A stretch of 5,476 nt of DNA from Pseudomonadota bacterium. Lineage in GTDB: Bacteria; Desulfobacterota; Desulfobacteria; Desulfobacterales; Desulfobacteraceae. The DNA is taken from positions 1 through 5,476 of the forward strand of contig JAHJDU010000374.1 in NCBI GenBank assembly GCA_018812385.1. The letters run 5' to 3'. Position numbers and translations under genes: made by a program. This document shows, piece after piece, positions 1-5,476 of this stretch. The notes under the pieces are model-generated. The model had not been told where the DNA came from. It searched no databases and saw nothing but the letters and a program-made list of their open reading frames with translations. Position 1 is the stretch's first letter. Each line of letters begins with the position of its first letter.

Positions 1-2
1 GG

Positions 3-311
3 ACTATAAAACCTGACTTGAATATACTTGAACAACTTCATCCATGCGGAGTGGTTGTTACTGCACCCGGGAAAAAGACAGATTGTGTTTCCAGGTATTT
101 TGCTCCAAGCTATGGAATTCCTGAAGATCCTGTAACCGGATCTATTCACAGTGCTTTAGTGCCTTACTGGGCGAATCGGCTTAAAAAGTCAAAGATTCAT
201 GCGTACCAGGCCTCTCAAAGGGGTGGTGATCTTTTTTGTGAATATCCGGGAAAAAGGGTGCTTATTGGAGGATATGCCGTAAAATATCTAACCGGCATGA
301 TATCTATTTAA
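3..311 (+). CDS. PhzF-family isomerase, C-terminal part (5' end outside window)
   Basis: This is the C-terminal end of a PhzF/YddE-type protein. The frame is open to the left edge (first full codon at base 3) and ends with TAA at 309-311, so about 102 residues are visible of a family usually near 260-300. The family signature is clear: SRYFAP, then GIPEDPVTGS, an H-S-A-L-x-P-Y-W segment, and a Q-x-S-x-R-G-G motif before the last strands. In PhzF the Asp and Ser of the DPxTGS loop are the active-site residues known as D208 and S213, and both are kept here. The catalytic Glu of the N-terminal half cannot be seen. PhzF proteins are cytoplasmic, cofactor-free isomerases with a diaminopimelate-epimerase fold. 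Most members outside phenazine clusters have unknown substrates, and no phenazine genes are present here, so the substrate is not assigned. The next gene starts 40 bases downstream on the same strand, suggesting cotranscription. Confidence 0.9.
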   Translation, partial: TIKPDLNILEQLHPCGVVVTAPGKKTDCVSRYFAPSYGIPEDPVTGSIHSALVPYWANRLKKSKIHAYQASQRGGDLFCEYPGKRVLIGGYAVKYLTGMISI

Positions 312-340
312 TCCGAATGGGTATCATCAATTGAAATAAA

Positions 341-345
341 AAGGA
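341..345 (+). promoter_or_regulatory. Ribosome binding site of the TIP30-like gene
   Basis: AAGGA lies six bases before the ATG at 352. This supports that start and shows that the gene can be translated independently of the upstream PhzF-like gene. Confidence 0.7.
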
Positions 346-351
346 CTTTTT

Positions 352-993
352 ATGGACAAAACAGCCATTGTTGTCGGAGGCACAGGCTTGATTGGTAAGG
401 CATTGGTAGATAAGCTTGCAAATGCAGATCATATATCTAAAGTTATTACCCTTACCCGTGGTCCGGCCGAACATTTCTCCCCAAAAGTGCACAATCAGGT
501 TATACAATTCAATCACATGGAAGATTATGCCCCATTGTTCAAGGGAGATTTATTGTTTTCATGTTTGGGCACAACCCGCAAACAGGCCGGTTCAATAGTT
601 GCCCAGCGTATGGTGGATCTGGAATATCAATACACAGCCGCAAAACTGGCTTTGAACAATGGTGTATGCCATTACCTTTTGGTTTCATCCAGTGGCGCTA
701 ATAGTCACAGCAATAATGCGTATTTGCAGATGAAGGGTGAATTGGAAGACAGGGTGCAGGAGTTGTCTTTTGACCATATCAGTATTTTTCAGCCCTCACT
801 TTTGCTTGGCAAGCGAGAAGACTTCCGGATAGGGGAGAAACTTGGGAGTTGGATTTTGCCTGTGCTTTGTGCCTTACCAGGATTACGCCGCTTCCGCCCC
901 ATTCAAGGCGAAAAGGTAGCTGAAAAAATGATCCGGGTGAGCCAAAATCCAGGACCTTCGTTGGAGCGATTTTCGCTGGATAAAATATTTTGA
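352..993 (+). CDS. TIP30/HTATIP2-like NAD(P)-binding atypical SDR protein
   Basis: This is a complete 213-residue single-domain Rossmann protein. The nucleotide-binding loop GGTGLIG is at residues 9-15 at the end of the first beta strand. The segment CLGTTRKQAGS (71-81) is the hallmark of the CC3/TIP30 branch of atypical short-chain dehydrogenases. It is followed by SSSGA (112-116) and Y124-x3-K128 within YLQMKGELE, the usual SDR Tyr/Lys pair. The stretch on to LSFDHISIFQPSLLLG also matches human HTATIP2 by eye. Length is close to the family norm (about 210-240), so the protein looks intact. It is probably cytoplasmic, with no signal peptide or membrane segment. NAD(P)H binding is well supported, but the substrate is unknown, and bacterial members are often annotated only as NAD(P)H-binding or nucleoside-sugar epimerase-like proteins. 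It follows the PhzF-like gene by 40 bases with a clear AAGGA site, probably in one operon. Confidence 0.9.
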   Translation: MDKTAIVVGGTGLIGKALVDKLANADHISKVITLTRGPAEHFSPKVHNQVIQFNHMEDYAPLFKGDLLFSCLGTTRKQAGSIVAQRMVDLEYQYTAAKLALNNGVCHYLLVSSSGANSHSNNAYLQMKGELEDRVQELSFDHISIFQPSLLLGKREDFRIGEKLGSWILPVLCALPGLRRFRPIQGEKVAEKMIRVSQNPGPSLERFSLDKIF

Positions 994-1095
994 TCCCACA
1001 GGAATCCACATTACATATTCCCGGGGGCAAAACAGAATGACTCCCTGGCCGGATCAGTTATGGAAGCGGCAATCGCACTCTTAAAAAAAATATAA
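994..1095 (+). other. Open, protein-like stretch directly after the TIP30-like stop; possible gene remnant
   Basis: After the TGA at 991-993 the same frame stays open for 33 codons, to a TAA at 1093-1095. The translation contains a run like LAGSVMEAAIALLKKI, which resembles the closing amphipathic helix of a real protein. There is no start codon with a ribosome site for it, and the TIP30-like protein already has its normal length. It may be a decayed gene end, a chance open frame, or an extension reached only by readthrough. I do not recognise the family. Confidence 0.2.
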
Positions 1096-1096
1096 T
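1091..1096 (+). promoter_or_regulatory. Possible -10 element (TATAAT) just before the CDF gene
   Basis: A perfect TATAAT lies 17 bases before the ATG at 1114. No good -35 hexamer is found 16-18 bases upstream. If used, transcription would start about 10 bases before the start codon, giving a very short leader. That would fit the lack of a well-placed Shine-Dalgarno site there. The sequence lies in an A-rich stretch, so chance is a real possibility. Confidence 0.25.
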
Positions 1097-1113
1097 TACA
1101 TGAAAATGGAACA

Positions 1114-2040
1114 ATGGAAATATTTAAAGCTGACAAAAAAACCAATATCAAGAACCGACAGAGAGATGCTGAATTAGTTGTTAATATCGGTTTATTCTTC
1201 AATGCCATACTCGCATTCGTGAAAGTTTTGGCCGGCATCCTGGGGCATAGCCAGGGACTGCTTGCAGATGGTATCAACTCAGTATCTGACGTTATTTACT
1301 TCGTTGTGGTGAAGATTTTTGTTCGGCTGTCGGGTAAGCCCGCTGATTCTGAACACCCTTATGGCCATCATCAACTCGAGAGTATTGCGGCTTTAGTCGT
1401 TGGCGCTTTCGTGATTACCACTGGTGCCGCTATATTCTGGGATTCTGTCAATTCAGCATTCGATCTTTTTATGGGAACAGCGCCACAGCTTAAGATACGA
1501 ATGTTTGCACTGGTTGTGGCATTGGCTACGATTATTTCCAAAATTTTTCTCACGCTGCATGCAAACCGCATTAGTCAAAAAACCGAGAACCTGGCAATCA
1601 AAGCGCTGGCCAGGGATCACCGAAATGACATTTTTGCTTCCATGGGCGCCGCAATCGGTATTCTTCTCAACATGTTGGGAATAGCCTGGGGTGATCCGGT
1701 GGCAGGTTCTGTTGTGGCTTTAATCGTGGCAAAAACTGGCCTGGATATTCTTCGTGAAGCATCTTCAGACCTCATGGACAATGTTCCCAGCAAAGAAATT
1801 GCCGGCCGGATACATGAACTTCTCGATGATGAAGAGGAAATTAAATCAATCGAAGACATCCATGCACACAGATTCGGCCCCTACCTGGTGGTGAATCTTA
1901 CCATTGGCATCGATGGTGATTTGAGTGTAACGGATGGTGACAAGATTGCCGACACAGTGGAGAATAAGCTCATCTCAGGTCTCGAGATGCTTCGCAAAGT
2001 TTATGTGCATTACCATCCTGTGCGTATCGATAAAGGTTAA
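1114..2040 (+). CDS. Cation diffusion facilitator (CDF) divalent-metal efflux transporter
   Basis: This is a complete 308-residue inner-membrane protein of the CDF family (FieF/YiiP, MntE, CzcD relatives), exchanging divalent metal ions for protons. About six hydrophobic segments span residues 20-210, followed by a cytoplasmic metal-binding domain from about 225. Family motifs are GLLADGINSVSD (48-59), HPYGHHQLES (81-90) and, in the C-terminal domain, HAHRFGPYL (250-258) with VHYHP near the end. The transport site reads N55-x3-D59 in helix 2 and D168-x3-D172 in helix 5. E. coli YiiP has D45/D49 and H153/D157, and zinc transporters usually carry His in one of these helices. An all-oxygen N/D-D/D site is associated with manganese or iron exporters such as pneumococcal MntE, so Mn(II) or Fe(II) efflux is my inference. 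The ATG at 1114 has only a weak TGGA three bases upstream. Two nearby ATGs (1100, 1106) are out of frame, and about 20 residues before helix 1 is normal for the family. Confidence 0.93.
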   Translation: MEIFKADKKTNIKNRQRDAELVVNIGLFFNAILAFVKVLAGILGHSQGLLADGINSVSDVIYFVVVKIFVRLSGKPADSEHPYGHHQLESIAALVVGAFVITTGAAIFWDSVNSAFDLFMGTAPQLKIRMFALVVALATIISKIFLTLHANRISQKTENLAIKALARDHRNDIFASMGAAIGILLNMLGIAWGDPVAGSVVALIVAKTGLDILREASSDLMDNVPSKEIAGRIHELLDDEEEIKSIEDIHAHRFGPYLVVNLTIGIDGDLSVTDGDKIADTVENKLISGLEMLRKVYVHYHPVRIDKG

Positions 2041-2190
2041 GATCAGAGTGAAAACGATATGGATGCGGATGAATAACAACATCACATCGGTCAAACGATG
2101 GAATTTACATTCAATATAGACTTGACCGAAAAAAATTGTCGGATGGCTGTAATGAATGTGAGCCGGAAAAAACAGGATATAAATATCAAG
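2041..2190. other. Convergent intergenic gap with overlapping inverted repeats
   Basis: This 150-base gap lies between the CDF stop and the stop of the facing minus-strand gene. It holds a perfect 8-base inverted repeat, TCGGTCAA at 2087-2094 and TTGACCGA at 2122-2129. Two smaller hairpins use the same bases: CATCG/CGATG at 2085-2089 and 2096-2100, and CCGA/TCGG at 2126-2129 and 2139-2142. A seven-base A run lies at 2129-2135, which is a T run on the minus strand. No arrangement is a textbook intrinsic terminator for either gene. A 33-codon open frame from an ATG at 2098 to 2199 has no ribosome site and is not called. Confidence 0.4.
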
Positions 2191-3105
2191 TCAAGCTAAA
2201 GGTGGCGGTGGCAAAGGCAATTCCCCACGCTCCAATGCTTCCCGGGCAGCCTTTACCGGTATGCCGTCCTCGCAGGGAACGCCTACCTGACAAAGACCAC
2301 ACCCATACCCCTCAAACTTGTAGGTTTTCTTTACATATTCTCTGGAACGGGCCAGATGTTCCCTGCACTTTTCCTTGTCATGTCCAGCCTGGGTAATTGC
2401 GCGGGCCGGGCAGCGGTCTATACATTTGCCACAAGTCCCGTCAGCATAATAGAGGCAATAGGCCCGATGATTTTCATAGGGTCTTGGGGTTGGCTTGATG
2501 GATATTTTTGCCACAACCGATCCTGCCCGCATTGCCTTGCCTTTTGCAGTGATAAGACCGTCACACAGACCAAAAGTACCCAGACCGGCTGCATGGGCTG
2601 CATGGCGTTCAGACCAGGAAGATGCATAAGAAAACCGTTCCGATTTTACAATAGTCCAGTTAGGGACGAGCATGGGGGCAACGGCTGCATGACCCGTGGC
2701 CTCCAGACTTCTGACCACATGGTTACGCAATGCCACGTTGAACTCCTCACCATAGACCCTGATTCGAGCCCATTCTTCAGAGGGATACTTTTTGGCCCGG
2801 CGGTTGGTTTCCCGGACCTGTTTTCGTTGAGGTAAAATCCATGAGATTACCGTCAACTGGTCCGCTGTGACAATTTTTTCAGAACTATGCTGATTGAATA
2901 CCTCCCAGGGAGTCCAATGGAAAGCGCCAACATACTCTTTGTACTGCTGCCATATCTGATCTGCACCAGAGGAAAACCCCACCAGCGCCAGGTCCCAGGC
3001 TGGATCATTATTTTCATTTTGCAGGGTATTGAGGGGTGAGCCTGCGATAAAATCCTGAATCAAACTATTAACCCAATTCTCAGAAATATTGACTTTTTTT
3101 TCCAT
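2191..3105 (-). CDS. QueG-like double 4Fe-4S protein (epoxyqueuosine reductase-related, function uncertain)
   Basis: This is a complete 304-residue soluble protein. The core resembles epoxyqueuosine reductase QueG, a cobalamin-dependent 4Fe-4S enzyme of tRNA queuosine synthesis related to reductive dehalogenases. The segment SERHAAHAAGLGTFGL (165-180) matches the QueG segment around its AGLGWxGK motif. The C-terminal part carries two cluster motifs: C225-x2-C228-x3-C232-P, then C247 and C269-x2-C272-x5-C278. The first Cys of a normal CxxCxxCxxxCP is Asp222 here, and C217 could replace it, giving eight Cys for two clusters. By hand alignment from memory, the QueG catalytic Asp (D134 in the Bacillus enzyme) is replaced by Tyr160. 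The C-terminal HEAT-like domain of true QueG is absent, and the protein ends in a proline-rich tail (LPLPPPPLA). Hence it is probably a paralogous family rather than QueG itself. AGGAG upstream of the ATG supports the start. It is divergent from the yajD-like gene. Confidence 0.8.
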   Translation of the reverse strand: MEKKVNISENWVNSLIQDFIAGSPLNTLQNENNDPAWDLALVGFSSGADQIWQQYKEYVGAFHWTPWEVFNQHSSEKIVTADQLTVISWILPQRKQVRETNRRAKKYPSEEWARIRVYGEEFNVALRNHVVRSLEATGHAAVAPMLVPNWTIVKSERFSYASSWSERHAAHAAGLGTFGLCDGLITAKGKAMRAGSVVAKISIKPTPRPYENHRAYCLYYADGTCGKCIDRCPARAITQAGHDKEKCREHLARSREYVKKTYKFEGYGCGLCQVGVPCEDGIPVKAAREALERGELPLPPPPLA

Positions 3106-3111
3106 TTGTGT

Positions 3112-3116
3112 CTCCT
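3112..3116 (-). promoter_or_regulatory. Ribosome binding site of the QueG-like gene
   Basis: On the minus strand AGGAG lies six bases before the ATG at 3105-3103. The strong match and ideal spacing fix the start of the iron-sulfur protein. Confidence 0.8.
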
Positions 3117-3188
3117 ATGCTGTCAGGTGGCCTTCGTTTTTCCCTGAAAAAAGGACACAAAACAAGGGTGCTTTTTAAAAAGAAAATT

Positions 3189-3216
3189 TTGATCAACAAA
3201 ATAACAACCATAATAT
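3189..3216 (+). promoter_or_regulatory. Candidate sigma-70-type promoter for the yajD-like gene
   Basis: TTGATC (3189-3194, four of six to the -35 consensus) and TAATAT (3211-3216, four of six to the -10 consensus) are 16 bases apart. A start near 3223 would give a leader of about 36 bases. On the other strand, TATTAT (3215-3210) could act as a -10 for the QueG-like gene, but it lacks a good -35. Confidence 0.3.
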
Positions 3217-3248
3217 GTAAAACGCAAGCATTAATTAAAATTTAAAAA

Positions 3249-3253
3249 AAAGG
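3249..3253 (+). promoter_or_regulatory. Ribosome binding site of the yajD-like gene
   Basis: AAAGG lies five bases before the ATG at 3259, a moderate but well-placed Shine-Dalgarno match. Confidence 0.6.
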
Positions 3254-3258
3254 CTCAT

Positions 3259-3636
3259 ATGACTTCTAAGGACAACAACAAAGCCAACCTGACTGTTGCA
3301 GAGGCGCTCCGCTTTAAGAAAGATCGTGAAAATACTTATCGGGAAAGAGCTCTCAAACTTTTCCCCTGGATCTGCGGCCATTGTGGTCGCGATTTCGAAG
3401 GCAAACGTCTGCGCGAGCTAACAGTACACCATAAAGACCACAATCATGACAATAATCCTCCGGACGGCAGCAACTGGGAGCTTTTGTGCCTTTACTGTCA
3501 TGACAATGAACACTCCCGGGACCAGGTTGCCGATGCCTATGACATAGAGGCGCCTGCCAATTCCTCAGAAAATGGTGGTGGCGTTAATCCCTTTGCCGGA
3601 TTAGGGGATTTATTGAAGGGCAAACTGCCGGAATAA
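3259..3636 (+). CDS. yajD: YajD-like HNH nuclease-fold protein
   Basis: This is a complete 125-residue protein that closely resembles E. coli YajD (about 115 residues). The shared core runs from YRERALKLFPW (27-37) through C39-x2-C42, LRELTVHH (51-58), a His-rich D-H-x-H-x-N-N segment, GSNWELLCLYCH (70-81) and E84-H85. C39/C42 and C77/C80 are placed to hold a structural zinc ion. H57-H58, N72 and H81 form the HNH metal-finger nuclease site. The tail also keeps the NPFAxL motif (110-115) seen in YajD. The protein is cytoplasmic. HNH fold and zinc binding are well supported; DNA cleavage and any cellular role remain unproven for YajD. Compared with E. coli it has a longer polar N-terminus of roughly ten residues. 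The ATG is backed by AAAGG. It stands alone, divergent from the iron-sulfur gene and convergent with the permease gene. Confidence 0.93.
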   Translation: MTSKDNNKANLTVAEALRFKKDRENTYRERALKLFPWICGHCGRDFEGKRLRELTVHHKDHNHDNNPPDGSNWELLCLYCHDNEHSRDQVADAYDIEAPANSSENGGGVNPFAGLGDLLKGKLPE

Positions 3637-3669
3637 AAAAACAATCAGAATTTTTTTCAGGCAGTTGCC
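3619..3669. terminator. Long imperfect hairpin covering both convergent stop codons, candidate two-way terminator
   Basis: GGCAAACTGCC (3619-3629) pairs with GGCAGTTGCC (3660-3669), giving ten pairs with one bulged A. Inside it, G3631-A3633 and the A run at 3635-3641 can pair with the T run at 3651-3657 and C3658, leaving a loop of roughly nine bases. About 18 pairs form in all. The stem includes the TAA of the yajD-like gene (3634-3636) and the TGA of the permease gene (3659-3657). The symmetric A/T core would suit termination in both directions. However, the T run sits inside the stem rather than after it, so this is not a textbook intrinsic terminator. Confidence 0.45.
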
Positions 3670-5476
3670 AGAAGCTTGACCGGCTTTGTTTTCATGATTT
3701 TCCGGGATGCTGTAAGGGCTGTTCCCATACAGATACAAGGGGTCAAAAAAAGAATCCCAAGGGAAATCTTCAGGTCAAACTGCCAGAGGCTGTCAAAAAA
3801 ATACCAGGAAATCGTTCGTGAAAATCCAAAACTCAAGAGGATGGCAAACAGGGCCGAGGTAAACCCGATAAATCCAAACTCCAGCAAGGTAATGGCCTGG
3901 ATTAATTTAAAATCTGCACCCAGAACCTTTAAAAGGTTGACCTGATTTTCATTTTTCCAGGCCTCGTGACGGGCAATGGAAAAAATTGAGACAAGCCCGG
4001 CAGCAATGGCCAGCCAGGCCATAAACCGAATGGACAGGGAGAGCCTGTCGGTTATGGACAGCAAGGTTCCGGCCATCTGGGTCACATCAATGACCGAGAC
4101 ATTGGGGAAGGCAGTTACAATTTTATTTTTCAACTCCTGGCGGTTTTCCTGCGCCACATGGGAAATGGCAGCCAGAAATGTTTTGGGTGCGTCATTCAAA
4201 ACGCCGTTCTGAAAAAGCAGGTAAAAATTGGGCTGAAAACTGTTCCAGCGGACTTTACGAAGGTTCTTGACTTGTCCCTGCATGGGGATGCCCTGGATCT
4301 CAAATTCGATGAGATCTCCCAACGCTAAACCATATTGTTCTGCAAATGATTTTTCAACGGAGATCTCAAAGGGCGTGGTTGCCTCAAAATCCCAGGGGGT
4401 TATGGACAGAGGTCTTCCCTGAAAAATATTTTCCGAAACATCCAGATGGTCTCGATAAGAAAAATTGAACTCCATTCGCCGGCCCCGGACTTGCCGTGGG
4501 GAAACGGCCTTTCTGTTCCCGGACTTGGACCCCAGCTCTTTATTTTCACTATAAAAGGGCTGCTGGTTCACGGTTAGAATCCGTCCCCTGACCATGGGGG
4601 AGATATTGGCAAGATCGGCATCCTGATGCTTGATAAATTCAATGAACGGCATCTTTTGTTCATCCTGAATATCCACCAGGAAAAAAACCGGAATTTTCAA
4701 ACCTTCCGGCCGCATGATTTCGTTTTGCAATCCCTTCTGTACCTGGGGAATGATGGAAATCAGGAATGCACCCATGGCAATGGTGACAAAACAGGACAAA
4801 GAAGACCATTTGTTCCGAAACAGGTTCCGGAAGGCAATTCTTCCCACCAGGTGACTGGTATGAGAAAGTCTTCTGCAACCTGAAAAAATAAGCCAGCCCA
4901 TACCCGACAAAAAAGCCAGGGCCAGGATAAACCCGGCCACAAAGATGCTCCCGTTCCTGATAGAATCGGCCACCACAACCGAGACCCCAAAAAAAGCTGC
5001 AAGCCCTGGCAAAAAACTTGCCGCCTGCCCCAGAAATCGCTTTCCATTTCTCTTCTCTATGATTTGGGTTCCCCGGAGCAGCATCAGGGGTTTTATCCCA
5101 AAGATACGGACAAAAACAGGCCAACAAAATATCAGGCTGCCGCCCATGCCCATGCCCACTGCCAGAGCAATAGTGACCGGATCTGTGGTAAGCCGGATAT
5201 CGGTGGGGATTAATCCCTGGAAGATGATGGGAAATGCCGGAACCAGGAACAGGGAAATAACAACCGAGAGACATGAGGCCAGGGTGCCGAGTATGAGGAG
5301 TTGAAAGCTGATATAAAGGTAAATTTCCATTGGCCTGGCTCCGATACTCATTAAAATCGCCATCTCCTGTTGTTTCAGGTTCAGATACCCCCGGAACAGA
5401 TAGGCTGTGGCAATGCCGGCCAGGAACAGGGCCACAATGCTGACCAGCCCCATATATCCGGTAAAATATCCGGTCA
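3657..5476 (-). CDS. FtsX-type ABC transporter permease (COG3127/YbbP-like), 5'-truncated
   Basis: About 605 residues are visible; the frame is open to the right edge. The ATG at 5453 is an internal Met, preceded in frame by TGYFTGY with no stop. Numbering from that Met, helices of a first FtsX module lie near 1-20, 45-72 and 94-116, with the EMAILMSIGARP coupling segment between. Two extra helices follow near 147-163 and 169-192, then RIAFRNLFRNKW and a second module: a helix near 219-237, a large extracytoplasmic domain (about 240-472) and helices near 476-494, 519-545 and 563-582. The second coupling segment is ENQVNLLKVLGAD (502-514). PxVRGRI (286-292) and VRWNSFQPNFYLLF (401-414) are typical of the YbbP/COG3127 branch, whose members are about 800-850 residues. 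About 200-250 residues are therefore missing. Such permeases work with a LolD-like ATPase in an inner-membrane complex linked to envelope lipid or lipoprotein handling; the ATPase gene is not in view. Confidence 0.9.
   Translation of the reverse strand, partial: TGYFTGYMGLVSIVALFLAGIATAYLFRGYLNLKQQEMAILMSIGARPMEIYLYISFQLLILGTLASCLSVVISLFLVPAFPIIFQGLIPTDIRLTTDPVTIALAVGMGMGGSLIFCWPVFVRIFGIKPLMLLRGTQIIEKRNGKRFLGQAASFLPGLAAFFGVSVVVADSIRNGSIFVAGFILALAFLSGMGWLIFSGCRRLSHTSHLVGRIAFRNLFRNKWSSLSCFVTIAMGAFLISIIPQVQKGLQNEIMRPEGLKIPVFFLVDIQDEQKMPFIEFIKHQDADLANISPMVRGRILTVNQQPFYSENKELGSKSGNRKAVSPRQVRGRRMEFNFSYRDHLDVSENIFQGRPLSITPWDFEATTPFEISVEKSFAEQYGLALGDLIEFEIQGIPMQGQVKNLRKVRWNSFQPNFYLLFQNGVLNDAPKTFLAAISHVAQENRQELKNKIVTAFPNVSVIDVTQMAGTLLSITDRLSLSIRFMAWLAIAAGLVSIFSIARHEAWKNENQVNLLKVLGADFKLIQAITLLEFGFIGFTSALFAILLSFGFSRTISWYFFDSLWQFDLKISLGILFLTPCICMGTALTASRKIMKTKPVKLLATA

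Larger units (their letters stand above)
3106..3258. promoter_or_regulatory. AT-rich divergent control region between the QueG-like and yajD-like genes
   Basis: The two genes are transcribed away from each other, so promoters for both must lie in these 153 bases or further upstream. Visible elements are an imperfect hairpin at 3131-3154 with a perfect six-base inner stem (TTTTTC 3137-3142 and GAAAAA 3146-3151), which would lie in the QueG-like leader; a perfect 12-base palindrome CTTTTTAAAAAG at 3171-3182; and a TGATCA palindrome at 3190-3195. The palindromes could be operators, but A/T-rich palindromes arise easily by chance in such sequence. Confidence 0.5.

Noticed and set aside
991..993. 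TGA as a selenocysteine codon in the TIP30-like protein
   Set aside because: The protein already has the family length and a natural C-terminus, there is no redox motif around the TGA, and I see no convincing hairpin directly after it.
2098..2199. A 33-codon open frame in the convergent gap
   Set aside because: It has no ribosome binding site and no recognisable family, it overlaps the end of the facing gene, and it lies on the inverted repeats. It may be chance.
2356..2835. A 159-codon plus-strand open frame opposite the QueG-like gene
   Set aside because: It is antisense to a gene with clear motifs and a strong ribosome site; the translation shows no recognisable domain.
4660..5274. A 204-codon open frame on the minus strand in another frame of the permease gene
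   Set aside because: Its translation is rich in Gly, Cys, His, Pro and Trp with no family motifs, and it lies wholly inside the well-supported permease frame. It is a shadow.
5454..5476. Direct repeat ATATCCGGT, two copies near the right edge
   Set aside because: It lies in the permease frame and simply encodes TGY twice; two copies at a helix start are not a repeat array.
1..5476. Mobile elements, CRISPR array, tRNA or rRNA
   Set aside because: I saw no transposase or integrase motifs, no regularly spaced repeats, no terminal inverted repeats with target duplications and no tRNA-like cloverleaf. The HNH protein matches YajD rather than a phage or intron endonuclease.

Overview
The window looks like ordinary bacterial chromosome: mid-40s percent GC by eye, densely coding, with short intergenic gaps and Shine-Dalgarno-like sites before most starts. 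Protein flavours (a QueG-related double 4Fe-4S protein with a modified cluster motif, a two-module COG3127-type permease, a YajD HNH protein, a TIP30-like SDR) would suit a Gram-negative, probably anaerobic proteobacterial or Desulfobacterota lineage such as the Desulfobacteraceae. That placement is inference from protein style only; there is no rRNA or other marker here.

Layout, left to right. Bases 3-311 (+) are the C-terminal end of a PhzF-family isomerase whose start lies outside the window. A 40-base gap with a good ribosome binding site leads to a complete TIP30/HTATIP2-like NAD(P)-binding protein (352-993, +). After a 120-base gap comes a complete cation diffusion facilitator metal exporter (1114-2040, +) with an NxxxD/DxxxD metal site. 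It ends facing a minus-strand gene (2191-3105) for a QueG-like iron-sulfur protein across a 150-base gap that holds overlapping inverted repeats. A 153-base AT-rich divergent control region separates that gene from a plus-strand yajD-like HNH protein gene (3259-3636). The yajD-like gene converges, with only 20 bases between stop codons, on a large minus-strand ABC-transporter permease (3657 to the window edge, 5'-truncated). A long imperfect hairpin covers both stop codons.

How the genes work together. The PhzF and TIP30-like genes are spaced like one operon, and the CDF gene may be read with them or from its own promoter. The remaining genes appear to be independent units in convergent and divergent arrangement, and nothing shows that they form one pathway. 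I found no mobile element, phage gene, CRISPR array, tRNA or rRNA. No convincing novel multi-gene system is visible. The points most worth a second look are the Tyr in place of the QueG catalytic Asp together with the altered Cys pattern in the iron-sulfur protein, the CDF metal-site signature, the hairpin joining two gene ends, and a protein-like open stretch directly after the TIP30-like stop codon.
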